Shown here piece by piece: positions 16,162-25,110 of a DNA stretch of 64,000 nucleotides. A program made the translations under genes and the position numbers. The notes beneath the pieces are model-generated. The model was not told the DNA's origin. It made no database searches and saw only the letters and a program-made list of their open reading frames with translations. Position 1 is the first letter of the stretch; every line of letters begins with the position of its first letter. Source of the DNA: Alphaproteobacteria bacterium (lineage in GTDB: Bacteria; Pseudomonadota; Alphaproteobacteria; UBA2966); assembly GCA_018650465.1 (NCBI GenBank), contig JABIFY010000022.1:1-64000 (forward strand), in the 5' to 3' direction.

Positions 16162-16976
16162 TGGTTGCCAGTCGTATTCGCATTTTGATGGTCCTGCTGG
16201 TCGCGGGTGTGGTTTTCGACCTGTTATTGCTGGAAAGTGATCGGATCAAGGTTTCCCTCGGCAGTGCCGCTGAACTGACGGGATACTGGTTGTTCGGCGT
16301 TATGGTTTTTCTGACGCTGTTTAATTTGCGCAAAAAACTGTCAATGATCCCCTTGGGGTCCGCATCGATCTGGTTAACTTTACACGCCGTTGGTGGCGTT
16401 CTGACATTGGCCCTGTATTGGCTGCATACGGAATCTATCTGGCCTCAGGGTGTCTACGAACAGGTCATTGCCGTCCTTTTTTATCTGACGGTCGCCAGTG
16501 GCATATTCGGCTATGTCACACAAAAAATATATCCACCGCGCCTGACTCAATCCGGCGTTGAAGTTATTTATGAGCGCATCCCCGCCCATATTTTTGAAAT
16601 CAGGGAAGAGGTCGAAGCCCTGGTATTGAAGTGCACCGAGGAAACCCGGGTTGATACCCTTGGACGGCATTATCTGGACACAATGACCTGGTTTTTCCAT
16701 CGGCCGCGGTTTTTTATCAGCCATACAGTCGGTAGCCAGATTGGTCGCCAATGGGTGCGTCAGCAAGATGCCAATGTGCGTCGATACCTGAATGATGAAG
16801 AAGCACTTTATCTCGACAAGATGACGGAACTGGCCCTCCTGAAAAATGGTATTGATCTGCACTACGCCTTGCAAAGTGTCATGAAGCGCTGGTTGCTACT
16901 GCATTTGCCTTTGACCGCAGCCTTGATGACATTGGCGATTTGGCACCTTCTTGTTGTGAATGTGTATGCATTATGA
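16161..16976 (+). CDS. Five-helix membrane protein, predicted di-heme cytochrome b
   Basis: 271 residues. Seen: hydrophobic helices at about 6-24, 40-57, 68-89, 97-120 and 245-268. His75 and His89 (LHAVGG, YWLH) on helix 3 and His248 and His262 (LLHLPL, IWHLLV) on helix 5 are each 14 residues apart, the spacing that ligates two stacked b hemes across a membrane. Between helices 4 and 5 is a soluble domain of about 120 residues rich in charged residues. I do not recognise a named family. Inference: it carries electrons through the inner membrane between the cytoplasmic ferredoxin/reductase and the periplasmic cytochromes. Its end overlaps the decaheme gene by 4 bases (ATGA). Confidence 0.78.
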   Translation: MVASRIRILMVLLVAGVVFDLLLLESDRIKVSLGSAAELTGYWLFGVMVFLTLFNLRKKLSMIPLGSASIWLTLHAVGGVLTLALYWLHTESIWPQGVYEQVIAVLFYLTVASGIFGYVTQKIYPPRLTQSGVEVIYERIPAHIFEIREEVEALVLKCTEETRVDTLGRHYLDTMTWFFHRPRFFISHTVGSQIGRQWVRQQDANVRRYLNDEEALYLDKMTELALLKNGIDLHYALQSVMKRWLLLHLPLTAALMTLAIWHLLVVNVYAL

Positions 16977-18886
16977 GCAATTCATTCGACTATAATTTTG
17001 ATCGAAGTTCCTACGAACGGCCCAACAACTTGTTTGTCTGTGGCCGGGCAACCGAATGGGGCAAGCCCTGTGGCCGGGGACCGAATGGCGACGGCACCTG
17101 TGGCGGTACAGCCGAATGCAAACCATTTGATCGCAATGGCCGCTGGGAATGTCGCAGGCCGCCGCAAGATGGCGGCCCCTGTGCTGACGGGCCGGGCCCG
17201 GATGGAACTTGCGGCTGTTCTTTGCCTCCTTGTGTGCCGCGACGCTCGTTGAGGCAACAGAGGTGGCGTTTGTCTGTCATTCTTGTGGGTGTGGCCATTG
17301 CCCTGATCGCTGTTTTTACCCAGTTGGCGACCAATAATGATATTTTTGCCGGTTCCGCCAGATTGGCAGCCCTTGATGCCGGCGACCTGACCGGATCACA
17401 TTCAGGGTTCACAGGTGCCAAAGGCTGCAAAACCTGTCACGAGGCCCACGACGCCAAGCCCTTACAGTGGCTGGCTGCCGCATTCAGCAAAAATGACCTG
17501 ACGACGCGCTGCGTTGATTGTCACAAATTCGGTGGTCCTGCCAACAGGCCCCATAATGCCATCTTCACATCCACGGTGGGCGGCAAGAGCAACGCCAATC
17601 GCAAGACCGAATGCACCATGTGCCACACGGAACACAAAGGCGAAGGCGCTGACATCTCCGGTCTGGATAATAAACAATGTGCCTCCTGTCACAAAAAGGC
17701 TTTTTCGACCTTTGATCGTGGACACCCCAAATTCTCCAAACAATTCCCCCATTTCCGCCGGGCCTCTATCCGTTTTAATCATGCTTCACACCTGAACAAA
17801 AACTTTCTCAAGCCAGAAGTGAAAGACAAGGCCCCGGCCAGTTGCACCACTTGCCATCAGGCGACATCAGCTGAGCGTTCGGTTGAACCGCTTGGGTTCG
17901 ATAAAAGCTGCGCTGGTTGTCACGCAGACCAAATATCCAAACGTAATCTTGTGGTCTTGCGCCTGCCCGAATTTGAAGAGACTGAAATCGACAAGGATGC
18001 CGTCATCGAAGCCTGCGGCCCCAATGCCGAGGATGAAGAGGAAGACGAGGAATATGAAAGTGTCTCGGCGGAGGAATTGAACTCTGTGGGGGCCTTCCTG
18101 ATGAATGTGACTTCTGATGACGTGGAAGCCTATTCCGAAGCCTTTCAGACCTTGCTGATGGCCATGGCCGAAGAGGGTACCGTGCCTTTGGCTGGTTTGC
18201 TGGAAGAAGCTGGTATCAAGGGCAATCCGGCGACAATGTTTGCTGGTCTGAATCCCGAGGCAGTAAAACGCATGGCCTGTGCCTGGGCTAAAAACCAGGA
18301 ATATGAATTGCCGGCCGATCCTCAGTTCGGCGGTTGGTACGGCGATATTGTGGATTTGATATACCGTCCGGCGGGGCACGGCGACCCGGTCGTCAAAGCC
18401 TGGCTGGAAATGGCGATCTCAGCCAAAAGTGACGACGAAGAAGTTTCTGAGCGCATTTCTGACATGCGCACTGAATTGTTGTCCCCCCGTGAAGGGGCGG
18501 GGGCATGCGTGAAATGTCATGCGGTCAGCCGGGAAACTGAAGAGGGGCCTCTGAAAATTGAGTGGACCTATCACAAAGACAGAGAGCAAAGCTATCAGAC
18601 CTATTCTCACAGTCAGCACCTCAGTCTGGTAAATCCACAAGGTGTGAAGCTGGCGGATCCGACACGGGGCTGTGCCACCTGTCACAAGCTGGACCAGAAA
18701 GCTGATTTCGCCTCCGGATTTAAAGATTTCAACCCGAAGACGTTTTCGAGTAACTTTACTTCGTTAGATAAGCAAGCGTGCGTACAATGTCATACAGAAG
18801 GCCGTGTCCGTCAGGATTGCCAGCTTTGTCATGATTATCACAAGGAGCCCGGGTTTACAGACCGGGTCACACAGAATGAAAACTGA
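16973..18886 (+). CDS. Membrane-anchored decaheme cytochrome c with Cys-rich cytoplasmic head
   Basis: 637 residues from the overlapping ATGA. Seen: residues 23-84 hold nine Cys in a duplicated pattern (GKPCGRGPNGDGTCGGTAEC and GGPCADGPGPDGTCG), then one transmembrane helix (about 98-118). Six CxxCH sites follow (CKTCH at 152, CVDCH, CTMCH, CASCH, CTTCH, CAGCH at 313). A heme-free insert of about 200 residues has an acidic run (AEDEEEDEEYE), and four more sites close the protein (CVKCH at 512, CATCH, CVQCH, CQLCH at 616). Topology inference: Cys-rich head inside, hemes in the periplasm. The head could bind a metal or Fe-S cluster and so accept electrons inside the cell. It overlaps the next gene by 11 bases. 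Confidence 0.9.
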   Translation: MSNSFDYNFDRSSYERPNNLFVCGRATEWGKPCGRGPNGDGTCGGTAECKPFDRNGRWECRRPPQDGGPCADGPGPDGTCGCSLPPCVPRRSLRQQRWRLSVILVGVAIALIAVFTQLATNNDIFAGSARLAALDAGDLTGSHSGFTGAKGCKTCHEAHDAKPLQWLAAAFSKNDLTTRCVDCHKFGGPANRPHNAIFTSTVGGKSNANRKTECTMCHTEHKGEGADISGLDNKQCASCHKKAFSTFDRGHPKFSKQFPHFRRASIRFNHASHLNKNFLKPEVKDKAPASCTTCHQATSAERSVEPLGFDKSCAGCHADQISKRNLVVLRLPEFEETEIDKDAVIEACGPNAEDEEEDEEYESVSAEELNSVGAFLMNVTSDDVEAYSEAFQTLLMAMAEEGTVPLAGLLEEAGIKGNPATMFAGLNPEAVKRMACAWAKNQEYELPADPQFGGWYGDIVDLIYRPAGHGDPVVKAWLEMAISAKSDDEEVSERISDMRTELLSPREGAGACVKCHAVSRETEEGPLKIEWTYHKDREQSYQTYSHSQHLSLVNPQGVKLADPTRGCATCHKLDQKADFASGFKDFNPKTFSSNFTSLDKQACVQCHTEGRVRQDCQLCHDYHKEPGFTDRVTQNEN

Positions 18887-20666
18887 GACTGCAACCCTCA
18901 CTCCCTGGCGTGATTATTCATTACGTACATCTACCTGGCGATCCGTGCTGTTCGCCTCTGCCCTGATGCTGGCCGTGCTGATGTCAGTGTGGCCAACGCT
19001 TGCAGCAGATAAAAAAGTCGCTGACCCCCACGCAGATGTCTTTTCCGAAAGCTCTTATCCTTCGGCAACGGAATGTGCCAAATGTCACCGGGATACTTAT
19101 GAAGAGTGGCGGTCATCCAGCCATGCTTATGCCGCCATCTCGCCGGTTTTTCACAAGTTCGAACAGGCCATCAATAACCTGGCCCCAACGATTGGCGATT
19201 TCTGCGTGCGTTGTCATGCAACGGCTGGCACCCAGATGGGCGAAAAGCGTGAAGCAGCCTTATGGGAGCGCTCACAGGTCTCGCGCGAAGGCATTACCTG
19301 CATTACCTGCCACCGGGTCGATGAAGCCTATCTGAAAGTGAATGGCGAACGCCGGATCGTTCCGGGCGATATCTTCCAGCCGGTTTACGGACCGACCGGT
19401 GGTGAGGGCGTAGCCAAGGTGATCAAGGACAAGGATTTTTATAAGGTCGCCACAAAAGAGGGCGAGCGCGGCAATCAAATCCATCTCTCTGCCATCAAGT
19501 TTGAGCAGTTAGACAAATCGGAATTTTGCGGCGCCTGTCACCAGGTCGCTGTGAACCTTGGGGTCAAGCTGGAAGTGGTTTGGGACCAGTACCGGGCGTC
19601 GCCAGCATATGCTGCGGGTACCACATGCCAGGATTGTCACATGAGCAAGGAGCCGGGCAAGGCAGCTGGTTTCAGGAAGGGTTCTACGGCTGTTGTCGGC
19701 GGCAAGGAAATTAACCCGGAACGCAAGCGTCATAATCACGCCCTGGTTGGACCTGGTTATCCTATCGCCCACCCCGGCATTTTCCCGCACAATGGGGCTG
19801 CCGAAAACTGGACTATTGAAGAATGGCTTCAGTTTGATTATCGCGCTGGCTGGGGCACCGAAGAATTTGAGGAAAAAGTCGACGAAGGCGAGATAGAAGA
19901 TAAATTCCCCGAAGCCTGGGAAGATGTCGCCGATCGGGAAGAAGCCCGCGAGATCATTGAAGACAACCTTGACAAAATTGACGAGAAAAAAGACCTGCGC
20001 CAACAGGTCATGGAAAATGGCTCCCGCATCGACGGTCCGTTTTTTGAAGGCAGCAAGGGCATCGGTCAAAGCCTCGCTTTCTCTTACAAGGTCAGCAATA
20101 TCAATCCCGGCCATAACCTGCCGTCAGGGTCCCTGGGGGCCCAGCCGGAACTTTGGTTGAACGTGGCCCTGATCGATCCGGATGGCAAGAATGTCTGGGA
20201 GTCTGGTTATGTGGATTCAGCCGGTGACATGGCTGACCTGCACAGCCAGGATGTGCTGGATGGCAAGCTGGCACACGATGATCAGTTGTTTAATTTGCAA
20301 ACCAAATTTCTGACAACCAACGTCAAAGGCACAGACCGCGAGATGTATTTACCGGTGAACTTTGATGTGGACCAGCTGCCGTTCTTGCGACCTGCAGCCC
20401 AGCCAACAACTGTGATAAACCATCCACCGTTCGTACGTATGGAAGGCCGCAGTATTCCGCCTCTGGGGTCACGCATGGCAGAATATAAAGTGCCGGGCAA
20501 TCTGATCAGCAAGCCAGGAAAATATCGCCTCGCCGTCCGCATGCGCAGCCGGGCCGAGCCGATCTATTTCATGAAGTTCATTGGGGCCACCCAGGATATG
20601 ATACGATCCATGAATGAATGGATGTTGGATATTCACCCCTATACGGTCGAGTTCGAGGTTAAATAG
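18876..20666 (+). CDS. Pentaheme c554-family cytochrome with long C-terminal domain
   Basis: 596 residues from ATG 18876, which overlaps the upstream stop. Seen: a hydrophobic segment (about 22-44, ending LAAD) that may be a cleaved signal or an anchor, then five CxxCH sites between residues 67 and 251 (CAKCH, CVRCH, CITCH, CGACH, CQDCH). The c554-like ECAKCHRDTYEEW pattern is present. The C-terminal 340 residues carry no heme but include NINPGHNLPSGSLG, a motif seen in multiheme cytochromes with a beta-rich tail, and a very acidic stretch (EEFEEKVDEGEIEDKFPEAWED). Inference: a periplasmic heme protein that may be a reductase or a connector to the outer-membrane protein encoded next, which starts directly after its stop. 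Confidence 0.88.
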   Translation: MKTETATLTPWRDYSLRTSTWRSVLFASALMLAVLMSVWPTLAADKKVADPHADVFSESSYPSATECAKCHRDTYEEWRSSSHAYAAISPVFHKFEQAINNLAPTIGDFCVRCHATAGTQMGEKREAALWERSQVSREGITCITCHRVDEAYLKVNGERRIVPGDIFQPVYGPTGGEGVAKVIKDKDFYKVATKEGERGNQIHLSAIKFEQLDKSEFCGACHQVAVNLGVKLEVVWDQYRASPAYAAGTTCQDCHMSKEPGKAAGFRKGSTAVVGGKEINPERKRHNHALVGPGYPIAHPGIFPHNGAAENWTIEEWLQFDYRAGWGTEEFEEKVDEGEIEDKFPEAWEDVADREEAREIIEDNLDKIDEKKDLRQQVMENGSRIDGPFFEGSKGIGQSLAFSYKVSNINPGHNLPSGSLGAQPELWLNVALIDPDGKNVWESGYVDSAGDMADLHSQDVLDGKLAHDDQLFNLQTKFLTTNVKGTDREMYLPVNFDVDQLPFLRPAAQPTTVINHPPFVRMEGRSIPPLGSRMAEYKVPGNLISKPGKYRLAVRMRSRAEPIYFMKFIGATQDMIRSMNEWMLDIHPYTVEFEVK

Positions 20667-22184
20667 ATGCTGATGTTCAAAATAAAGGCTTCCCGTTCTG
20701 GCATCGCTTCACTGGTTCTGGGGCTTGCCGCTGGTGCATCACTGGCCTTTGCCGCGCAAGCCGCCGATGTCAAAATGGACGAGGGTAGCAAGATCGTTGA
20801 ACATTCATCGACGGTCTTCAAACCCGATCCAGACTACAAGGAAACGCCTTATTCGGCTGAAGCCCAACGGAATATCTATGGCGGCAAGTCAGCTGTGGAA
20901 ACGCCGCGCCCACTTCTGGAACTGGGTCGCAAGCAATATTCTGAAGGGCCGTTTGAAAAAGGCTCTGACTTTTTCGGTAAAAAGAATCTGATGTTTCCCG
21001 GCCTGTCGATCTATGGCGACTGGCGTACAGCTGTGGCCTATAACGACAATGGTGCTGGCGAAGTTGGTCGTGTTGCGACCCGCCTCAATCTTGATATCGA
21101 TTTGAAGCTGACCTCGACGGAGCGCATCCATGCCTTCTTGCGGCCACTGGATCAGGGCGGCAATTTCACCCGCATTGATTTCTCAGGTGATGATGAAGCG
21201 GGTAGCGAGCTTGTTACCGATGCCAATCTGCAAACCTTGTTCTTTGAAGGGGACCTTGGATCCATTGCCACTGGCCTGAGCGATAGTTATTCAGGTTTTG
21301 ACTTACCGTTTTCCTTTGGCTTGATGCCCCTGGTCTTCCAGAACGGTATCTGGATGGATGATGCTTTTTCAGGTGTGGCTTTTTCCATTCCGGCCCGTAA
21401 TTCAGCGGCCCTCGATATATCCAATATGGATTTCACGTTCTTTGCCGGTCTGGATAAAGTAACATCGCCCGCGATCACGGATGGTATCGGGGATCAGGCT
21501 GATCACAACGTCAATATCTATGGTGCGGCTGCCTTTGTTGAAGCCAACAGGGGCTACTGGGAAGCCGGTTACGCCCGCCTTGATGGCCGTGATGGCCTGG
21601 ACGAATTTGATTTTCATAATGTGACTGTGGCCCATACCCGTCGCTTCAGGGCCTTGCTGTCAAACAGTGCCCGTGTGATCTGGAGCTTTGGCCAGAATCG
21701 CGACAATAATGTTCAGCAAACGGCGGATGGCACGATCATTCTCATAGAGAACTCTCTGATCACGTCGAAGCCGTCCACCTATATTCCTTACTTCAACTTC
21801 TTCGCCGGGTTTGACCGGCCGCAATCGGCGGCCCGGGACAATGGTGGGATATTGAAAAATGTCGGTATCAACTTCGAAACCGATGCTCTGACCGGCTATC
21901 CTAAACTGGACGACACTGGCCATGATACTTTTGGCGGTGCTGTCGGTATCAACTATCTGTTTGGCCTTGATCGCCAGATTGTCGCAGAAGTCGCGGGCCT
22001 GAAAATTCGCGGCAGTCAAAATGATGCTGGACGCGCCGCTGCAGGTGATCAGTTTGCAGTCGGTGTGCGTTACCAACAACCGATCAGCAAAACCTGGATT
22101 TTGCGCGGTGATGCCATGGCTGGTTTCCGTGATGCCGCCGATGATTTGCTGGGCGTTCGGTTTGAAGTCCGGCGGAAATTTTAG
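20667..22184 (+). CDS. Outer-membrane beta-barrel protein of the multiheme operon
   Basis: 505 residues. Seen: signal peptide (ends AAQAAD, about residue 33), repeated alternating hydrophobic strands (GLSIYGDWRTAVAYND, RVATRLNLDIDLKLTS, RQIVAEVAGLKIRG) and a C-terminal strand LLGVRFEVRRKF ending in Phe, the usual BAM signal. It is shorter than the MtrB/PioB barrels of known porin-cytochrome conduits and lacks their CxxC. It starts at the base after the pentaheme stop, so it is co-translated. Inference: it could insert a cytochrome into the outer membrane, or be a channel for the substrate. I do not recognise a specific family. Confidence 0.82.
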   Translation: MLMFKIKASRSGIASLVLGLAAGASLAFAAQAADVKMDEGSKIVEHSSTVFKPDPDYKETPYSAEAQRNIYGGKSAVETPRPLLELGRKQYSEGPFEKGSDFFGKKNLMFPGLSIYGDWRTAVAYNDNGAGEVGRVATRLNLDIDLKLTSTERIHAFLRPLDQGGNFTRIDFSGDDEAGSELVTDANLQTLFFEGDLGSIATGLSDSYSGFDLPFSFGLMPLVFQNGIWMDDAFSGVAFSIPARNSAALDISNMDFTFFAGLDKVTSPAITDGIGDQADHNVNIYGAAAFVEANRGYWEAGYARLDGRDGLDEFDFHNVTVAHTRRFRALLSNSARVIWSFGQNRDNNVQQTADGTIILIENSLITSKPSTYIPYFNFFAGFDRPQSAARDNGGILKNVGINFETDALTGYPKLDDTGHDTFGGAVGINYLFGLDRQIVAEVAGLKIRGSQNDAGRAAAGDQFAVGVRYQQPISKTWILRGDAMAGFRDAADDLLGVRFEVRRKF

Positions 22185-22252
22185 GCCAGAGAGATGTCAG
22201 AGAAAAATGTCAGAGAAATGATGGGGCTGAATAAACCAGAGGAGCAACGTTC

Positions 22253-23527
22253 ATGGATGTCTTGATCGATCTTTTTGCCGTCCTGTTTCTGGGCGTTGTC
22301 ACGATCTATACCGGTAGCTGGGCGCTGATGTATAACCGCCGCACTTTGCTGGCCCGGCGCAGCCATGAGCATCAGCAGGAATTGTTGCGGGCGCAAATTG
22401 ATTTGATCGCTGACCGCAGGCGCATGGAGCGAGAGAAAACCGATCTTTCGTGGAACGGCTTTCGTAAATTTGAAGTCCACCGCAAGCAAATCGAGGCGGA
22501 TGGCGTATGCTCGTTCTATCTCGCTCCCCATGATCGCAAAGACTTGCCACCTTTTGAGCCTGGCCAGTTCCTGACATTTGACTTGCCGGTGCCGGGGCAG
22601 CCAAAAAATATTATTCGCTGTTATTCCCTGTCAGACAGTCCCAATCATCCAGACTATTACCGGGTGTCGATCAAGCGTGTGCCGCCGCCGCGGGATCAAC
22701 CAGACCTGCCACCTGGCCTTTCGTCAAACTATTTCCATGACAACCTGGAAGAGGGCGATATCCTGGACGTCAAAGCACCGTCCGGGCACTTCTATCTTGA
22801 TATGTCATCCCACATGCCCGTCGTTCTGATCGGTGGCGGCGTTGGTCTGACACCGGTGTTGAGTATGTTGAACGCCATAGTCGAAGCCGGGTCACAAAGG
22901 GAAACGCATTTTTTCTACGGCGTCGTGAATGGCAAGGATCACGCCTTCAAAGAGCATCTGCACCAAATCGCCCTGGAAAACCAGAATGTGCATTTGCATG
23001 TTTGTTATTCCAAGCCAGCGGATGACGATGTCCTGGGTGAGGATTTCCAACACGACGGCCGGGTCGGTGTGCCCTTGTTCAAGGAACTGCTGGACTCCAA
23101 CAATTACGAATATTACCTATGTGGTCCGCCGCCCATGATGAATTCTGTTGTCGGTGATCTGGGTGAATGGGGTGTCCCGGAAAAGAATATTCATTTTGAA
23201 GCCTTCGGTCCGGCATCAGTTAAAAAACCCAAGGACGATGCTCCCGCCGATCCGGCAGCCACCTCGGTTTCATATGAGGTCAGTTTTGCCCGTTCAAACA
23301 AAAAAGTGACGTGGACGCCAGAAGCAGGATCGTTACTGGAGCTGGCAGAAGACAACGGCATCAACGCCATTAACTCAGGTTGTCGGGCCGGTAACTGCGG
23401 CTCCTGCATTACGGCCATCAAAAAAGGTGAGGTCGATTACGTTAACGAGCCGGGTTCACCGCCAGAAGATGGCTCGTGTCATGCCTGTATCACGGTGCCA
23501 AAGTCCAATATGGAAATTGACGCCTGA
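22253..23527 (+). CDS. Membrane-anchored FAD/[2Fe-2S] NAD(P)H oxidoreductase
   Basis: 424 residues, last gene of the operon. Seen: an N-terminal helix (about 4-25), a short charged coil, an FAD domain with RCYSLSD and SNYFHDNLEEGD (close to flavohemoglobin reductase), an NAD(P) domain with LIGGGVGLTPVLSML and YYLCGPPPMM, and a C-terminal plant-type ferredoxin with CRAGNCGSC (Cys377, 382, 385) and a further Cys at 409 or 412. The layout matches NqrF/phenol hydroxylase-type reductases with the 2Fe-2S domain moved to the C-terminus. Inference: it moves electrons between NAD(P)H and the cNBD-ferredoxin or the cytochrome b. ATG 22253 is preceded by CAGAGGAGC. It ends 7 bases from the converging P450 gene. 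Confidence 0.9.
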   Translation: MDVLIDLFAVLFLGVVTIYTGSWALMYNRRTLLARRSHEHQQELLRAQIDLIADRRRMEREKTDLSWNGFRKFEVHRKQIEADGVCSFYLAPHDRKDLPPFEPGQFLTFDLPVPGQPKNIIRCYSLSDSPNHPDYYRVSIKRVPPPRDQPDLPPGLSSNYFHDNLEEGDILDVKAPSGHFYLDMSSHMPVVLIGGGVGLTPVLSMLNAIVEAGSQRETHFFYGVVNGKDHAFKEHLHQIALENQNVHLHVCYSKPADDDVLGEDFQHDGRVGVPLFKELLDSNNYEYYLCGPPPMMNSVVGDLGEWGVPEKNIHFEAFGPASVKKPKDDAPADPAATSVSYEVSFARSNKKVTWTPEAGSLLELAEDNGINAINSGCRAGNCGSCITAIKKGEVDYVNEPGSPPEDGSCHACITVPKSNMEIDA

Positions 23528-23534
23528 TCTGAAG

Positions 23535-24791
23535 TCAGCTGACATTGGCCTTGATGTGAAGGTGTTTGACACCGCGTGTCAGCAAGGTATCCAGCCACTC
23601 CGGTGCCGGGTCGGCAATGGAGATATCCCGCATGCGGTTCAATAATTTCGGAAAACCGATTTGGCCTTCAACGCGGGCGAGGTTGGCACCCAGACACATG
23701 TGAACACCGTGGCCAAAAGATATCTGGCGGCGGGCATTTTCGCGGGTGAGGTCAAGGTTTTGCGGTTCCGGGAACATGGCGGGGTCGTGATTGGCCGCGC
23801 CATTAAAGGCAAATACCCGTTGGCCCTTTTTCATTGCAACCACACCATTTGATGAAGCCCAGTCAACGTCCTCGGCCAGGACCCGTACGGTTGAAATTGC
23901 AGGACCATCCCAGCGCAGCATTTCTTCTCCGGCATTGCTGACGAAAGAGGCGTCATCACCATGTTGGCGCAACTTTTCCATTTGTGCCGGATGCAAAATC
24001 AGGCTGCGTAATCCGTTGGAGAAAAAATGTGCTGTGGTTTCATGTCCTGCAAAAAGCAACAGAACGCAGGACGCGATTAGCTCCGGCAGGCTGAGAAGTT
24101 CTTCGCCATCATGGGCATTGATCAGGCCATCAATAATTTGCTCGCCAGGTGCGGCCCGGCGCTCATCGATCAACCTTGAAAAATAGTCGTTCATTTCCGC
24201 CAGGCTGGCAGCAGCCCTGTTGTATTTATCCGGATCAATACGCGAGGCCAAAACAAAACTGGCCAGTTCATCGGACCAGTGTTTCAACCGATCAAGGTCA
24301 TCATCCGGAATGCCCAGCATAACAGCAATGACACGTGCCGGTACCAGCCACGAAAAATCTGCCATGAAGTCGAACGTATCGCGGCCTCTTAGACCATCCA
24401 GCTGGTCGTCGATGATTTCCCCGATGCGGGGCGTAAGGGCTGCCACAGCGCGTCGGGTGAAGGCCTTGTTGGCCAGTTTTCTCAGATGGGTATGCTTGGC
24501 GCCGTCGTTGAAAACCATCCATAAACCCAGACAGTCACCCAGCATCTTGATCTGGTCTGAGGCATCAGCACCCTGATGGGTCACAAAGGGCTGAATACGG
24601 TCTGCCGAAAAGCGCGGATCGCGTAAACACAGGGTGACGTCTTCATAACTGGCAAAACACCAGCCACCAATGGAGGTATTCCAGTGGATCTGGTTTTCCG
24701 CCACCAAGGCTCTGAAATGTGGGTAAGGGTCCGCAATGTTGGCAGGGTCGAGAAAGTCGATTTGCTCGACGGCAACTTCGTTCAAAGACAT
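23535..24791 (-). CDS. Cytochrome P450
   Basis: 418 residues, soluble bacterial type. Seen: I-helix oxygen-activation motif LLLFAGHETTAHFF, K-helix-like region EEMLRWDGPAISTVRVLAEDV, and the heme-thiolate loop ISFGHGVHMCLGANLARVEG. Redox partners are not adjacent on its strand, although the FAD/2Fe-2S reductase gene ends 7 bases away on the opposite strand. It is the last gene of a possible P450/RAM-domain unit. Substrate not predictable. Confidence 0.95.
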   Translation of the reverse strand: MSLNEVAVEQIDFLDPANIADPYPHFRALVAENQIHWNTSIGGWCFASYEDVTLCLRDPRFSADRIQPFVTHQGADASDQIKMLGDCLGLWMVFNDGAKHTHLRKLANKAFTRRAVAALTPRIGEIIDDQLDGLRGRDTFDFMADFSWLVPARVIAVMLGIPDDDLDRLKHWSDELASFVLASRIDPDKYNRAAASLAEMNDYFSRLIDERRAAPGEQIIDGLINAHDGEELLSLPELIASCVLLLFAGHETTAHFFSNGLRSLILHPAQMEKLRQHGDDASFVSNAGEEMLRWDGPAISTVRVLAEDVDWASSNGVVAMKKGQRVFAFNGAANHDPAMFPEPQNLDLTRENARRQISFGHGVHMCLGANLARVEGQIGFPKLLNRMRDISIADPAPEWLDTLLTRGVKHLHIKANVS

Positions 24792-24821
24792 ATTTCCAAG
24801 GGGTATCCAGTTTTTTGGCGG

Positions 24822-25064
24822 TCAGGTAAAGGCCTTGAACGTAATAATGGTGAAGGTATCACGGACGCCTGGAATACGCTGAATTTCCTCGGTGACAAAG
24901 TGGCCAATATCAACGCCATCATCCAGAAAACATTTCATCAGCAATTCATACTCGCCGGAAGTTGAATGAACTTCTGACACGGCTTCGATCGACTGGGCAG
25001 CCTGATCCGCGACCTTGTACGTTTCGCCAAGCTCACATTTTACCATGACAAAAATCGTCTGCAC
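24822..25064 (-). CDS. Stand-alone Lrp/AsnC ligand-binding (RAM) domain protein
   Basis: 80 residues. Seen: the whole protein is the RAM fold (VMVKCELGETYKVADQAAQS, VSEVHSTSGEYELLMKCFLDD, then VTEEIQRIPGVRDTFTIITF) without the usual N-terminal helix-turn-helix. Known: such single-domain proteins form rings that bind amino acids, and they may modulate full-length Lrp proteins or enzymes. It lies 30 bases upstream of the P450 start on the same strand. Its own partner is not visible. Confidence 0.87.
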   Translation of the reverse strand: MQTIFVMVKCELGETYKVADQAAQSIEAVSEVHSTSGEYELLMKCFLDDGVDIGHFVTEEIQRIPGVRDTFTIITFKAFT

Positions 25065-25110
25065 CGTTTGTCTCCAGTTTATCGCTGTTTATTTATTGGA
25101 AGGTTCCAGA

